Source: Bacillota bacterium | GTDB lineage: Bacteria; Bacillota; Clostridia; Acetivibrionales; DTU013 | Assembly (NCBI GenBank): GCA_023412915.1 | Contig: JAEZRE010000014.1 | Span: 124,001-188,000, forward strand | Length of the DNA: 64,000 bases | Direction of reading: 5' to 3' | Shown: positions 43,201 through 50,100 of the stretch, piece after piece | Numbering within the stretch: position 1 is the first letter of the stretch | Layout: each line of letters opens with the position of its first letter | Notes under the pieces: generated by a model | The model's database searches: none | What the model was told of the DNA's origin: nothing | What the model saw: only the letters and a program-made list of their open reading frames with translations | Position numbers and translations under genes: made by a program

Positions 43201-44305
43201 CCGTGACCCTCATTGCCTGGTAGACATAGGAACGTCCGGACAGCGGATCGCGTATCGCGCCGCCGAGGCAGGTCGCAGCGCCGCCGAACGGCTCTATTTC
43301 AGTAGGGTGATTGTGGGTCTCGTTTTTGAACATTACGAGCCAATCCTCCGGTTTGCCGTCGATATTGGCCTTCACTACGATGCTGCAGGCGTTTATCTCA
43401 TCCGAAGCATCGAGGTCGTCGAGCTTTCCGCGCTTTTTAAGTTCCTTCATCGCGATAGTTGCCATGTCCATCAGGCAAACGTCTTTTTCCCTGTCTCCAT
43501 AGACATATTTTCTCGACTCGAAATATTTAGCGTAAACATCCTTTATCAATCCGTTATATTGACCGTCTTCAAATTTAACGTCATTTATATTCGTCAGAAA
43601 AGTCGTATGTCTGCAATGATCGGACCAGTAGGTATCTATCATCCTTATCTCGGTGATCGTCGGGTCCCTGTGTTCCTTATCGTTGAAATACCGCCTGCAG
43701 AATTCCAGATCTTCCGCGGACATTGCCATGCCGAGTTCGTTTTGAAGCAAGGCTATTTCATCAGCGGTCTTGCCGCAAAAGCCCTTCATTGTTGAAACAT
43801 CCCCGGGGTAGTCGAGCTCGACGTCCAGTGTTTCCGGCTTGTCCATCGAGGCCTCATGGCTTTCTACGGGGTTTATGCAATACGCCTTTATCCTTTCGAA
43901 TTCTTCAGCAGTTATGCCGCCTTCAAGCACGATCAGCTTTGCAGCTTTGCAGCGCGGCCTTACTCCGAGTGTCAGGAACTGAATACACTGTGACGCGGAA
44001 TCGGCTCTCTGGTCATATTGCCCCGGCAGGTACTCTATCGCAAATACTTTTTCGTTTTCGGCAAGCTTCAGTGTTTCTTCATATATATTGTCAACCGGGG
44101 GTTCCGAGAAAATGACGCAGCGCGAAGCGCTGTATTCCTCATCCGTTATGTCCGATATGTCATACCGGTTTATGATCCTGACGCCGCTCAGGCCTTTAAT
44201 ACCGAGGTTTCCCCTAAGGTCCCTGAAAAGGCCCTGCGCTTCGACGTCGTAACCTTTCATCTTTTCTGCGAACACGCGTCTTACCTTATTTCTCTGCCCA
44301 CTCAT
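40280..44305 (-). CDS. purL: Phosphoribosylformylglycinamidine synthase (fused PurL-PurQ)
   Basis: ATP- and glutamine-dependent fourth step of purine synthesis. The 1341-residue protein is the single-chain form with FGAM synthase domains (about 1-1010) and a C-terminal glutaminase (about 1055-1341). Visible are SDHCRHTTFLTN, FKNETHNHPTEIEPFGGAAT, PGGFSAGDEPEGSGKF, the glutaminase Cys in LGICNGFQAL, SHGEGRF and the terminal GKMGHSERKG. Residues about 635-690 form a Ser/Thr/Ala-only linker between the two synthase halves, encoded by simple repeats. It has its own promoter and terminator, and no other pur gene adjoins it. Confidence 0.96.
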   Translation of the reverse strand: MSGQRNKVRRVFAEKMKGYDVEAQGLFRDLRGNLGIKGLSGVRIINRYDISDITDEEYSASRCVIFSEPPVDNIYEETLKLAENEKVFAIEYLPGQYDQRADSASQCIQFLTLGVRPRCKAAKLIVLEGGITAEEFERIKAYCINPVESHEASMDKPETLDVELDYPGDVSTMKGFCGKTADEIALLQNELGMAMSAEDLEFCRRYFNDKEHRDPTITEIRMIDTYWSDHCRHTTFLTNINDVKFEDGQYNGLIKDVYAKYFESRKYVYGDREKDVCLMDMATIAMKELKKRGKLDDLDASDEINACSIVVKANIDGKPEDWLVMFKNETHNHPTEIEPFGGAATCLGGAIRDPLSGRSYVYQAMRVTGSGDPRTKVADTLAGKLPQRKITTGAAAGYSSYGNQIGLATGQVAEIYDEGYVAKRMEIGAVIGAAPKRNVVREEPKPGDVIILLGGRTGRDGCGGATGSSKEHDEKSLLTCGAEVQKGNPPTERKIQRLFRNETVSRMIKRCNDFGAGGVSVAIGELAEGLDIDLDKVPKKYEGLDGTELAISESQERMAVVVTKEDEERFIAAAAQENLEATQVAVVTDTGRLRMTWRGKVIVDLSREFLDTNGVKQNIDIEVKEPDEEGNYFRRRTGKKAASASASSSTSTSSTTLASSSTLTSSASPTSSAALTSSKAGTAAASNESAELNEIAAKWLEDLQKLELCGQKGLVERFDSTIGAGTVLMPFGGKYQLSPAEGMAAKLPVLKGDTDTCTLMSFGFNPAIAKWSPFHGAIYAIVEAAAKIAALGGDYRTARLTLQEYFEKPGKEPSRWGKPFSALLGAYYAQMKLKIAAIGGKDSMSGTFRDLNVPPTLVAFAVAVSDAGKTLSSEFKKPGSQVVMLKLVRDNNELPDFEQLDSIFVKVHQLAKADKILAAGTVREGGIAGAVSRMCFGNMIGVEIKADGLDLFAPDYGSIILELDAAEDVQSLFGRLPFAIIGNTMERPAVTIVKDDMQDACLSAGKQESKPGSKQDSVTLELEDMVENWMKPLERIFPTKTEAESGRAVTYDFYKETGDNNAKACTAKNMSRIQTAKPRVFIPVFPGTNCEYDSAKAFENAGSTADTFIVKNLTPESINETIQAMRQRISESRIIMFPGGFSAGDEPEGSGKFIATVFRNPYIKEAVMDMLLKRDGLILGICNGFQALVKLGLLPYGEIREMDAESPTLTFNSIGRHVSCMVRTRIASNKSPWFNNVKVGDMHTIAVSHGEGRFVAPEAAIAKLAANGQIATQYVDLDGKATYDIRYNPNGSMYAIEGITSPDGRVLGKMGHSERKGSNVCINVPGNKDQLLFEAGIRYFA
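42240..42395. repeat. Simple-sequence repeat coding the PurL Ser/Thr linker
   Basis: About 155 bp inside purL made of degenerate 6-, 12- and 18-bp repeats of CGAAGTTGAACT-like units (plus strand; AGTTCAACTTCG on the coding strand). Encoded residues are almost only S, T, A and L. The length is a multiple of three overall, so the frame is kept. Confidence 0.75.
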
Positions 44306-44355
44306 GCTATATACCTCAAATCCGGCTCGCGGCCATTTATTTCAGCTTTGTTATA

Positions 44356-44385
44356 TTTACATTATACACACTATTAATATATAAT
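44356..44385 (+). promoter_or_regulatory. Overlapping divergent promoters of the LysR gene and purL
   Basis: Plus strand TTTACA (44356-44361), an 18-nt spacer and TATAAT (44380-44385) would drive the LysR gene. The minus-strand TATAAT (44366-44361) for purL lies on top of the plus-strand -35 region. The purL -35 is weak. One bound protein here would affect both genes. Confidence 0.55.
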
Positions 44386-44424
44386 TAAAATTAATATATT
44401 TAATACATTTTATTAGGTGTGCTT

Positions 44425-45315
44425 ATGGATATCAATTTCGAGCATTACAAGGTATTTTATAACGTCGCCAAGCTGGGCAGCTTCTCCGCCGCGGCAAAGG
44501 AGCTTTTCATATCGCAGTCCGCCGTTAGTCAGTCGATAAAGACTCTCGAGGAGCAGACGGGCAGCGTGTTGTTTTCGCGCGGGCCAAGGAGCGTCAAGCT
44601 CACCGCCGTCGGCGAAATGCTTTTCAGCCATGTCGAGCAGGCATATAACCTGATAAGGGCAGCCGAAAGCAAAATTCGTGAAATGCAGTCCTTCGGCCTC
44701 GGCGAGATAAAAATAGGCGTCGGCGATACCATACTACGCTTTTTACTTATTCCCTTCCTACAAAAGTTTATTAAGAAATACCCCAAAATAAAGCTGCAGA
44801 TAATCAACAGGACCTCCTCCGGTATTATAGAATCGTTGAAATCGGGAGCCGTGGATCTTGGCATTGTGACGCTTCCCGTTGAGGACAAGGATGTTGAAAC
44901 CCTGGAATTCCGCACTGTCGAGGATATATTTGTCGCTTCCGGCCGTTTCGCAGAACTAAAAAACAAATCCATAGCCTCGCAGGAATTATCGCGGCTGCCG
45001 CTGCTGCTCCTACAGAAGGACAGCCTGACGCGCAGGAATCTTGACGCTTTTTTCGCATCAAAAGGCTTGAACATCGTTCCCGAAATAGAGCTCGAAAGCA
45101 TGGAGCTGCTTATCGAATTGGCCAAAATCGGGCTCGGCATAGCGTACGTACTAAAGGAAAGCGCTGACTCACTCGTTTCCGAAGGCGAGCTCTTCATCCT
45201 TAAAACTGAAGACCGGATGCCCGTCAGGAAGCTCGGGCTCGCAAAGCTGAAAAACGTGCCTCTGTCCCCCGCTGCCGATCTGTTCCTTTCCGAACTTGGT
45301 AATGTACAAATATAA
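44425..45315 (+). CDS. LysR family transcriptional regulator
   Basis: A 296-residue regulator: N-terminal winged HTH (MDINFEHYKVFYNVAKLGSF, then SAAAKELFISQSAVSQSIKT to about residue 60) and a periplasmic-binding-protein-like effector domain (about 90-290) with IKIGVGDTILRFLLIPFL and LIELAKIGLGIAYVLKE. ATG 44425 follows AGGTG; a GTG two codons earlier is possible. It is transcribed away from purL with overlapping promoters, so autoregulation and an effect on purL are plausible. The effector is unknown; CysL/CbbR-type members look similar. Confidence 0.93.
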   Translation: MDINFEHYKVFYNVAKLGSFSAAAKELFISQSAVSQSIKTLEEQTGSVLFSRGPRSVKLTAVGEMLFSHVEQAYNLIRAAESKIREMQSFGLGEIKIGVGDTILRFLLIPFLQKFIKKYPKIKLQIINRTSSGIIESLKSGAVDLGIVTLPVEDKDVETLEFRTVEDIFVASGRFAELKNKSIASQELSRLPLLLLQKDSLTRRNLDAFFASKGLNIVPEIELESMELLIELAKIGLGIAYVLKESADSLVSEGELFILKTEDRMPVRKLGLAKLKNVPLSPAADLFLSELGNVQI

Positions 45316-45409
45316 AAACATTAATTTTTTTTACGGTTTCTTGACCAACACTGATATCAAGCATCTACTTTGTTTATTTCATATTATCTTTATGTTATGA
45401 TTTATCCGT

Positions 45410-45450
45410 AAACACAACTTTTGGGCATTTTTAAGAGGTTGTGTTTTAAT
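45410..45450 (+). terminator. Hairpin between the LysR and XRE-cupin genes
   Basis: AAACACAAC (45410-45418) and GTTGTGTTT (45438-45446) form a perfect 9-bp stem, extended inward by four more pairs with G-U wobbles, followed by TTTTAATTT. It lies 95 bp after the LysR stop and 30 bp before the next start, so it could be a LysR terminator or an attenuator of the downstream pair. Confidence 0.55.
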
Positions 45451-45475
45451 TTACCGCATGGAAGGGATGGTATAT

Positions 45476-46030
45476 ATGTCGGACCAGATCAGACAAATAG
45501 CCGCAAGGATCAGAGACCTGCGCGATATTGCAGGCCTGTCCATAGAAACCTTGGCAGGCGAACTCGGTATCACGGCTGAAGAATACAGGGAATTTGAAGG
45601 CGGAGAGGTTGACATACCCATAGGTTTCCTTTATGAACTGGCCAACAGGTTCCACGTCGAATTGACCGCAATATTGACAGGCGAGGATCCCAGACTCCAT
45701 ACCTACTGCCTTGTGAGGAAAAACAAGGGCGTGAACGTCGACCGCAAAAATCCGTACAAGTACCAAAGTCTTGCGTACAATTTCATAAATAAAAAATCCG
45801 AGCCGTTCATGGTCACCGTGGAACCCGAAGCCGACGACGTCCCGATCCACCTCAACAACCACCCTGGACAGGAATTCAACTATGTTATGGAAGGCACGCT
45901 GATGATTTACCTTGACGGACATCAGCTCATACTGAACGAAGGAGATTCCCTCTATTTCGATTCCGGCTGCAACCACGGCATGAAGGCAGTCGGCGGTAAG
46001 CTGGCCAGGTTCCTCGCAATTATATTCTGA
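45476..46030 (+). CDS. XRE family regulator with cupin domain
   Basis: A 184-residue regulator with an N-terminal helix-turn-helix (MSDQIRQIAARIRDLRDIAG, then LSIETLAGELGITAEEYREF) and a C-terminal double-stranded beta-helix cupin (about 105-180, HLNNHPGQEFNYVMEGTLMI and YFDSGCNHGMKA). This architecture is common next to AMP-forming acyl-CoA synthetases, whose gene follows 87 bp downstream, so it probably regulates that gene and senses a small ligand in the cupin barrel. ATG 45476 follows GAAGGGATGG. Confidence 0.92.
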   Translation: MSDQIRQIAARIRDLRDIAGLSIETLAGELGITAEEYREFEGGEVDIPIGFLYELANRFHVELTAILTGEDPRLHTYCLVRKNKGVNVDRKNPYKYQSLAYNFINKKSEPFMVTVEPEADDVPIHLNNHPGQEFNYVMEGTLMIYLDGHQLILNEGDSLYFDSGCNHGMKAVGGKLARFLAIIF

Positions 46031-46117
46031 TACACAGCTTGCTTTTTTAATTACTACTGTTTGAATGGCTTCAAAGTATATTTGCAACATTATTTTTAAA
46101 GACAGGGGTTTTTTATT

Positions 46118-47770
46118 ATGTTGGAAAAGTTTCTGAATAAACATGATTTCAAATCATACGACGATTTCTTTGAAAATTACAGCGTAAGCACGCCGGATAA
46201 TTTCAACTACGCATATGACGTGGTCGACGCGATCGCCGCCAAAACGCCTGAAACAAGAGCTATGGTGTGGTGCGATGACAAGGGCGCGGAGGCGGTCTTC
46301 AATTTCGACCAGCTGAAGCGTTACAGCAACAAGGCTGCCAACTTCTTCAAGGGACTCGGTATCAAAAAAGGCGATCCGGTAATGCTGATACTCAAAAGAC
46401 GCTACGAGTTCTGGTTCTGCCTGCTGGGGCTTCATAAGCTGGGCGCCGTCTGCATACCTGCCACCCATCTGCTCACGAAAAAGGATATCGTCTACAGGTG
46501 CAACGCCGCGGACATCAAAATGATCGTATCCGTTGCTGACAATGAAGTTATAAAGCATGCGGAGGAAGCCATGCCCGACTCACCCTCACTCAAGTTCCGG
46601 GCCATAGTCGACGGTTCGCATGAAGGCTGGATCGATTTTGAAAGCGAACTCGAAAAAGCCTCGGATATATTTGAAAGGCCCACGGGCGGCGAGGATACCA
46701 AAAACAGCGATATGATGCTGCTGTACTTCACTTCCGGTACAACCGGCATGCCCAAGATGGTACAGCACAATTTCACCTACCCTCTCGGCCATATACTGAC
46801 CGCAAAATACTGGCAGAACGTGCTTGACGGCGGCCTTCACCTCACTGTCGCAGATACCGGCTGGGCCAAGGCTATGTGGGGCAAGATCTACGGGCAGTGG
46901 ATAGGCGGTTCGGCCATATTCGTATATGATTATGATAAATTCGTTCCCAAGGAATTGCTCGACGTCATAGTCAAGCACAAGGTGACTTCCTTCTGCGCAC
47001 CGCCTACGATATACAGATTCTTCATCAAGGAAGACCTGTCCAAATTTGACTTAAGCAGTCTCAAGCACTGCTCGATCGCTGGCGAACCGCTGAATCCGGA
47101 GGTCTACAACCAGTTCCTCAAGGCAACGGGCATGAAACTCATGGAAGGCTACGGACAGACAGAGCTCACAATAACGCTCGCCACCTTCCCCTGGATGGAA
47201 CCGAAGCCCGGCTCAATGGGCAAGCCTGCCCCGGGTTACGACATCGATCTCCTCGATGAAAACGGCAACTCCTGCGATGTCGGCGAAGAGGGCCAAATCG
47301 TTATCCATACCGACAAGCACAAGCCTTATGGCATGTTTGACGGCTATTACAGGGATCCCGACCTCACGCGCAAGGTCTGGCACGACGATATCTACTATAC
47401 GGGCGACATGGCCTGGAAGGACGAAGACGGCTATTTCTGGTTTGTTGGCAGGGCTGACGACCTGATCAAAAGCTCGGGCTACAGGATCGGACCCTTCGAA
47501 GTCGAAAGCGCCTTACTTGAGCACCCCGCAGTGTTGGAATGCGCGATAACAGCCGTTCCTGACCCCGACAGGGGCCAGATCGTCAAGGCTACGGTCGTGC
47601 TGGCAAAGAATTACGTCGCAAGCGACAATCTGGTAAAGGAGCTTCAGGACCACGTAAAAAAGGTCACCGCGCCTTATAAATACCCGAGGCTCATAGAGTT
47701 CGTAAACGAGCTTCCGAAAACGATCAGCGGCAAGATCAGAAGGGTTGAAATCCGCGAGCACGACGAATAA
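46118..47770 (+). CDS. AMP-forming acyl-CoA synthetase (acetyl/medium-chain type)
   Basis: A 550-residue ANL-superfamily ligase that activates a carboxylic acid to acyl-AMP and then acyl-CoA. The core motifs are present: YFTSGTTGMPKM (about 205-216), GYGQTELTI (about 346-354), YYTGDMAWKDEDGYFWFVGR (about 426-445) and the C-terminal catalytic Lys in TISGKIRRVEIRE. The N-terminal extension and the sequence around LTVADTGWAKAMWGKIYGQW are like medium-chain or acetyl-CoA synthetases. The substrate cannot be fixed from the sequence. It is paired with the XRE-cupin regulator. Confidence 0.93.
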   Translation: MLEKFLNKHDFKSYDDFFENYSVSTPDNFNYAYDVVDAIAAKTPETRAMVWCDDKGAEAVFNFDQLKRYSNKAANFFKGLGIKKGDPVMLILKRRYEFWFCLLGLHKLGAVCIPATHLLTKKDIVYRCNAADIKMIVSVADNEVIKHAEEAMPDSPSLKFRAIVDGSHEGWIDFESELEKASDIFERPTGGEDTKNSDMMLLYFTSGTTGMPKMVQHNFTYPLGHILTAKYWQNVLDGGLHLTVADTGWAKAMWGKIYGQWIGGSAIFVYDYDKFVPKELLDVIVKHKVTSFCAPPTIYRFFIKEDLSKFDLSSLKHCSIAGEPLNPEVYNQFLKATGMKLMEGYGQTELTITLATFPWMEPKPGSMGKPAPGYDIDLLDENGNSCDVGEEGQIVIHTDKHKPYGMFDGYYRDPDLTRKVWHDDIYYTGDMAWKDEDGYFWFVGRADDLIKSSGYRIGPFEVESALLEHPAVLECAITAVPDPDRGQIVKATVVLAKNYVASDNLVKELQDHVKKVTAPYKYPRLIEFVNELPKTISGKIRRVEIREHDE

Positions 47771-47782
47771 AGCTTAATTTCA

Positions 47783-47817
47783 AAAGAGCAGATGCCTGTA
47801 AAAGACATCTGCTCTTT
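47783..47817 (+). terminator. Terminator of the acyl-CoA synthetase gene
   Basis: A perfect 12-bp stem (aaagagcagatg / catctgctcttt) around an 11-nt loop, 12 bp past the stop; the U-run is short. Confidence 0.7.
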
Positions 47818-47845
47818 ACATTCCATCACAAATTACGTCTTCATA

Positions 47846-47906
47846 ACCGGCAATTTCAGCCCGGTTTCCGGGAATGCCGATCCGGCTTTCTTGAATGCCG
47901 GCTTTT
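47846..47906. repeat. Degenerate 21-bp direct repeats
   Basis: Two imperfect copies of CCGGNTTNCNNGAATGCCG (47861-47879 and 47882-47900), flanked by further CCGGC half-units. This short GC-rich array is the only notable thing in the 200-bp gap between convergent genes. Confidence 0.45.
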
Positions 47907-47972
47907 AAGTACAGACTTTCAAAAGCGCTTAAACATTTGATTGAAAACAGTAATTTACTTGTTCAGCCGGTC

Positions 47973-48839
47973 TTACCTCAGCATATCGGCCGCCTTTACA
48001 CCCGGATGATGATACTTGATTCCTTCAGCCCTGCTCCAATGGCGTATCGCGCCTGACGGGCACCACTCGTCGCATGCAAAGCACATTTCGCATCTGTGTT
48101 GAAATAACGGCTTCTTATCGACTATCCTGATATTGCTCACAGGACACACCTTTGCACACATACCGCAGCCGATGCATTTATCATTAAGGCTGATGCTTTT
48201 ATCCGTTAACGGCACCAATTCGGAATATTCCAGTTTCGAATCCTCCGGTTCCTTTGCTTTTTCCTTAAGGGCTTTTATTACCGCCGGCCGCATCAATTTG
48301 TACAGCGGCGTCATAATCAGAATAAAGAAATTCTTTATTAATCCATACCGGGTACCTTTTTTGCTTAATATGCGATTACATATATCCTCGACTTTAGCTG
48401 TAGCTGATTTTATTATCAAGTCCTGATCTCTGACAATGGGAATCGGTATATGGTCGTAATCCAGGTTGTTCATCGGGAGCCTTACTGAATACTCCTCTTT
48501 CAGCGCTCCGCCACAGGACCTTATTATCCGTCTCAGTCTTTTAAGCGGCGCGAGCGCATTGACACACTCATACCCGCCGCAGGTGCAAACGGCAAAAATA
48601 TCCAGCGTTCCGATATTGGATATTTTTCTTACGAATCTCTCCACTAAAAGGGGTACACCCGATAACGGAGCAAGGTATGACGGAAAAACGATCCCTATGC
48701 TATCGGAATCAATATGTATTCGATCCATATCCATTACTTTAGGAATGGATATCAATTCCGCATTTATTTTATTTGCGATATCTCTTGCCACGACGTATGA
48801 ATTGCCCGTTGCCGAGAAATAAAATATTTTTGTACTCAT
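47973..48839 (-). CDS. EFR1-type flavodoxin-ferredoxin fusion
   Basis: A 288-residue redox protein. The N-terminus is flavodoxin-like (FYFSATGNSYVVARDIANKI, about 5-24, the FMN phosphate loop). The C-terminus carries two 4Fe-4S clusters: CIGCGMCAKVCP (about 220-231) and CEMCFACDEWCP (about 249-260). EFR1 (EFR1 family ferrodoxin) proteins are common in Clostridia and are thought to move electrons from low-potential donors to unknown partners. It is not obviously in an operon with its neighbours. Fold assignment is confident; role is open. Confidence 0.92.
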   Translation of the reverse strand: MSTKIFYFSATGNSYVVARDIANKINAELISIPKVMDMDRIHIDSDSIGIVFPSYLAPLSGVPLLVERFVRKISNIGTLDIFAVCTCGGYECVNALAPLKRLRRIIRSCGGALKEEYSVRLPMNNLDYDHIPIPIVRDQDLIIKSATAKVEDICNRILSKKGTRYGLIKNFFILIMTPLYKLMRPAVIKALKEKAKEPEDSKLEYSELVPLTDKSISLNDKCIGCGMCAKVCPVSNIRIVDKKPLFQHRCEMCFACDEWCPSGAIRHWSRAEGIKYHHPGVKAADMLR

Positions 48840-48910
48840 CGCCCCACCTGAATAACCGATAATAAATTTTCATCTGTATAAGCTAAATTATACTGATGTT
48901 TTATCGTAAC

Positions 48911-49513
48911 CTAGCATTGAGCCCCCTCCGCAATATCATTTTTGAAAAAAGCTTTTTTCAATACTGCATAAGTTGATTTTATAATTATATTCAATATTAA
49001 ATAGATGATAATTGCTATAACCAAAGCGAGAATATCACTGGTAGAATTCATTATAACAACTGCACTTCTGAGTAAATCCACAAAAGCTATCACACTAAGC
49101 AGCGTTGAATATTTTATCAGTCTGCCGAATTCGAGAATGAATACAAGTACCAAAACTTTCAACTTATTTGGATAGTCTATTGGCTTTTGGAATGCGTCGG
49201 CATGAGCATTACCAAGGCTTGCAATGTGTGCAATTGAATTCAACGTCAGTACGATAATCGCTGTCGCATAAGTGGCAAAATTAAAGCGAGGTACGATTAA
49301 CGGTAATGCATAAAAGAAAAAAAACAACTGCGCCAAAAGAGGTATTCCTTCAAACAACTCGATATATGCTGTAGACAACATCCTTACTATTTTTGCTCCC
49401 GATCTCTTTCCCCAAAAAACCAATGCACCTGGAAAAGCTGCGATGATAATTGAAATTAACGATATCATTAAAGTAGCCAACAATCCTTTAAGCAGTACAG
49501 GAAAATATTCCAT
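48911..49513 (-). CDS. Amino-acid-type ABC permease, orphan and divergent
   Basis: A 200-residue membrane protein with the HisM/GlnP-like layout: N-terminal LLKGLLATLMISLISIIIAA (about 8-27), YIELFEGIPLLAQLFFFFYA (about 50-69) and about five TM helices. The loop that should carry the EAA motif contacting the ATPase reads roughly NAHADAFQKPIDYPNKLKV, without the conserved EAA...G. No ATPase or binding-protein gene is nearby. It may be a decayed subunit or may work with a distant ATPase. Confidence 0.75.
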   Translation of the reverse strand: MEYFPVLLKGLLATLMISLISIIIAAFPGALVFWGKRSGAKIVRMLSTAYIELFEGIPLLAQLFFFFYALPLIVPRFNFATYATAIIVLTLNSIAHIASLGNAHADAFQKPIDYPNKLKVLVLVFILEFGRLIKYSTLLSVIAFVDLLRSAVVIMNSTSDILALVIAIIIYLILNIIIKSTYAVLKKAFFKNDIAEGAQC

Positions 49514-49579
49514 GTTTCTACCCCCTATTACCCTACGTTAGTGAAACCATAAACTATGCGTTATGTTTAACACCTTTCA

Positions 49580-49906
49580 TTATGACGCAGTGTACAAAGT
49601 CAATGTGATAAGTATAAATAGTAAGGATACTCCCCCTGTAAAAACAATCGAAATAATTGATAATACTTTGATTCTATTTTTCTTGCACACATCAATTATT
49701 CCTAGAACTAAAGATGAGATTCCCAATAGTATTGATATCAAGCCCAGAATACTTTTTATGTTTTGATCTACAGTCATTTCTGATGCTTGAATAAAAGAGC
49801 TAAGCATCATCATTCCTATTATCCCCAGACAAAAACAAAAAGAAATGATACTTAAAACGGATATCTTTTTGGCTGTTACAGGATTACTCCGAGTTTCCGG
49901 TTCCAT
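49580..49906 (-). CDS. DUF4190-type small membrane protein
   Basis: A 108-residue protein with two to three TM helices (about 14-37, 47-66, 80-106) and the start METRSNPVTAKKISVLSIIS-like region of DUF4190 proteins. The family's function is unknown. AAGGGG precedes the ATG. It lies 66 bp before the orphan permease gene in the same direction, so it may share its transcript. Confidence 0.75.
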   Translation of the reverse strand: MEPETRSNPVTAKKISVLSIISFCFCLGIIGMMMLSSFIQASEMTVDQNIKSILGLISILLGISSLVLGIIDVCKKNRIKVLSIISIVFTGGVSLLFILITLTLYTAS

Positions 49907-50013
49907 TATGTTATCCCCTTTATCTTTTATGTCCCAATTTTAATGTTATATTATGGTAACATATGTGTCAAGAAGTTAACGCTATGGTCAAATATAAACA
50001 TTTATGAGCCACG

Positions 50014-50053
50014 CATATAAAAAAAACCTGCAGCGATTATGCCGCAGGTTTTT
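50014..50053 (-). terminator. Terminator of htpG
   Basis: A 10-bp perfect stem (aaaaacctgc / gcaggttttt) followed on the minus strand by TTTTTTTTATATG, about 48 bp after the stop. Confidence 0.85.
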
Positions 50054-50100
50054 GAAGAACCTTAGCTAATTAAGTTATGCATTACACTTCCCAGCCGCTT

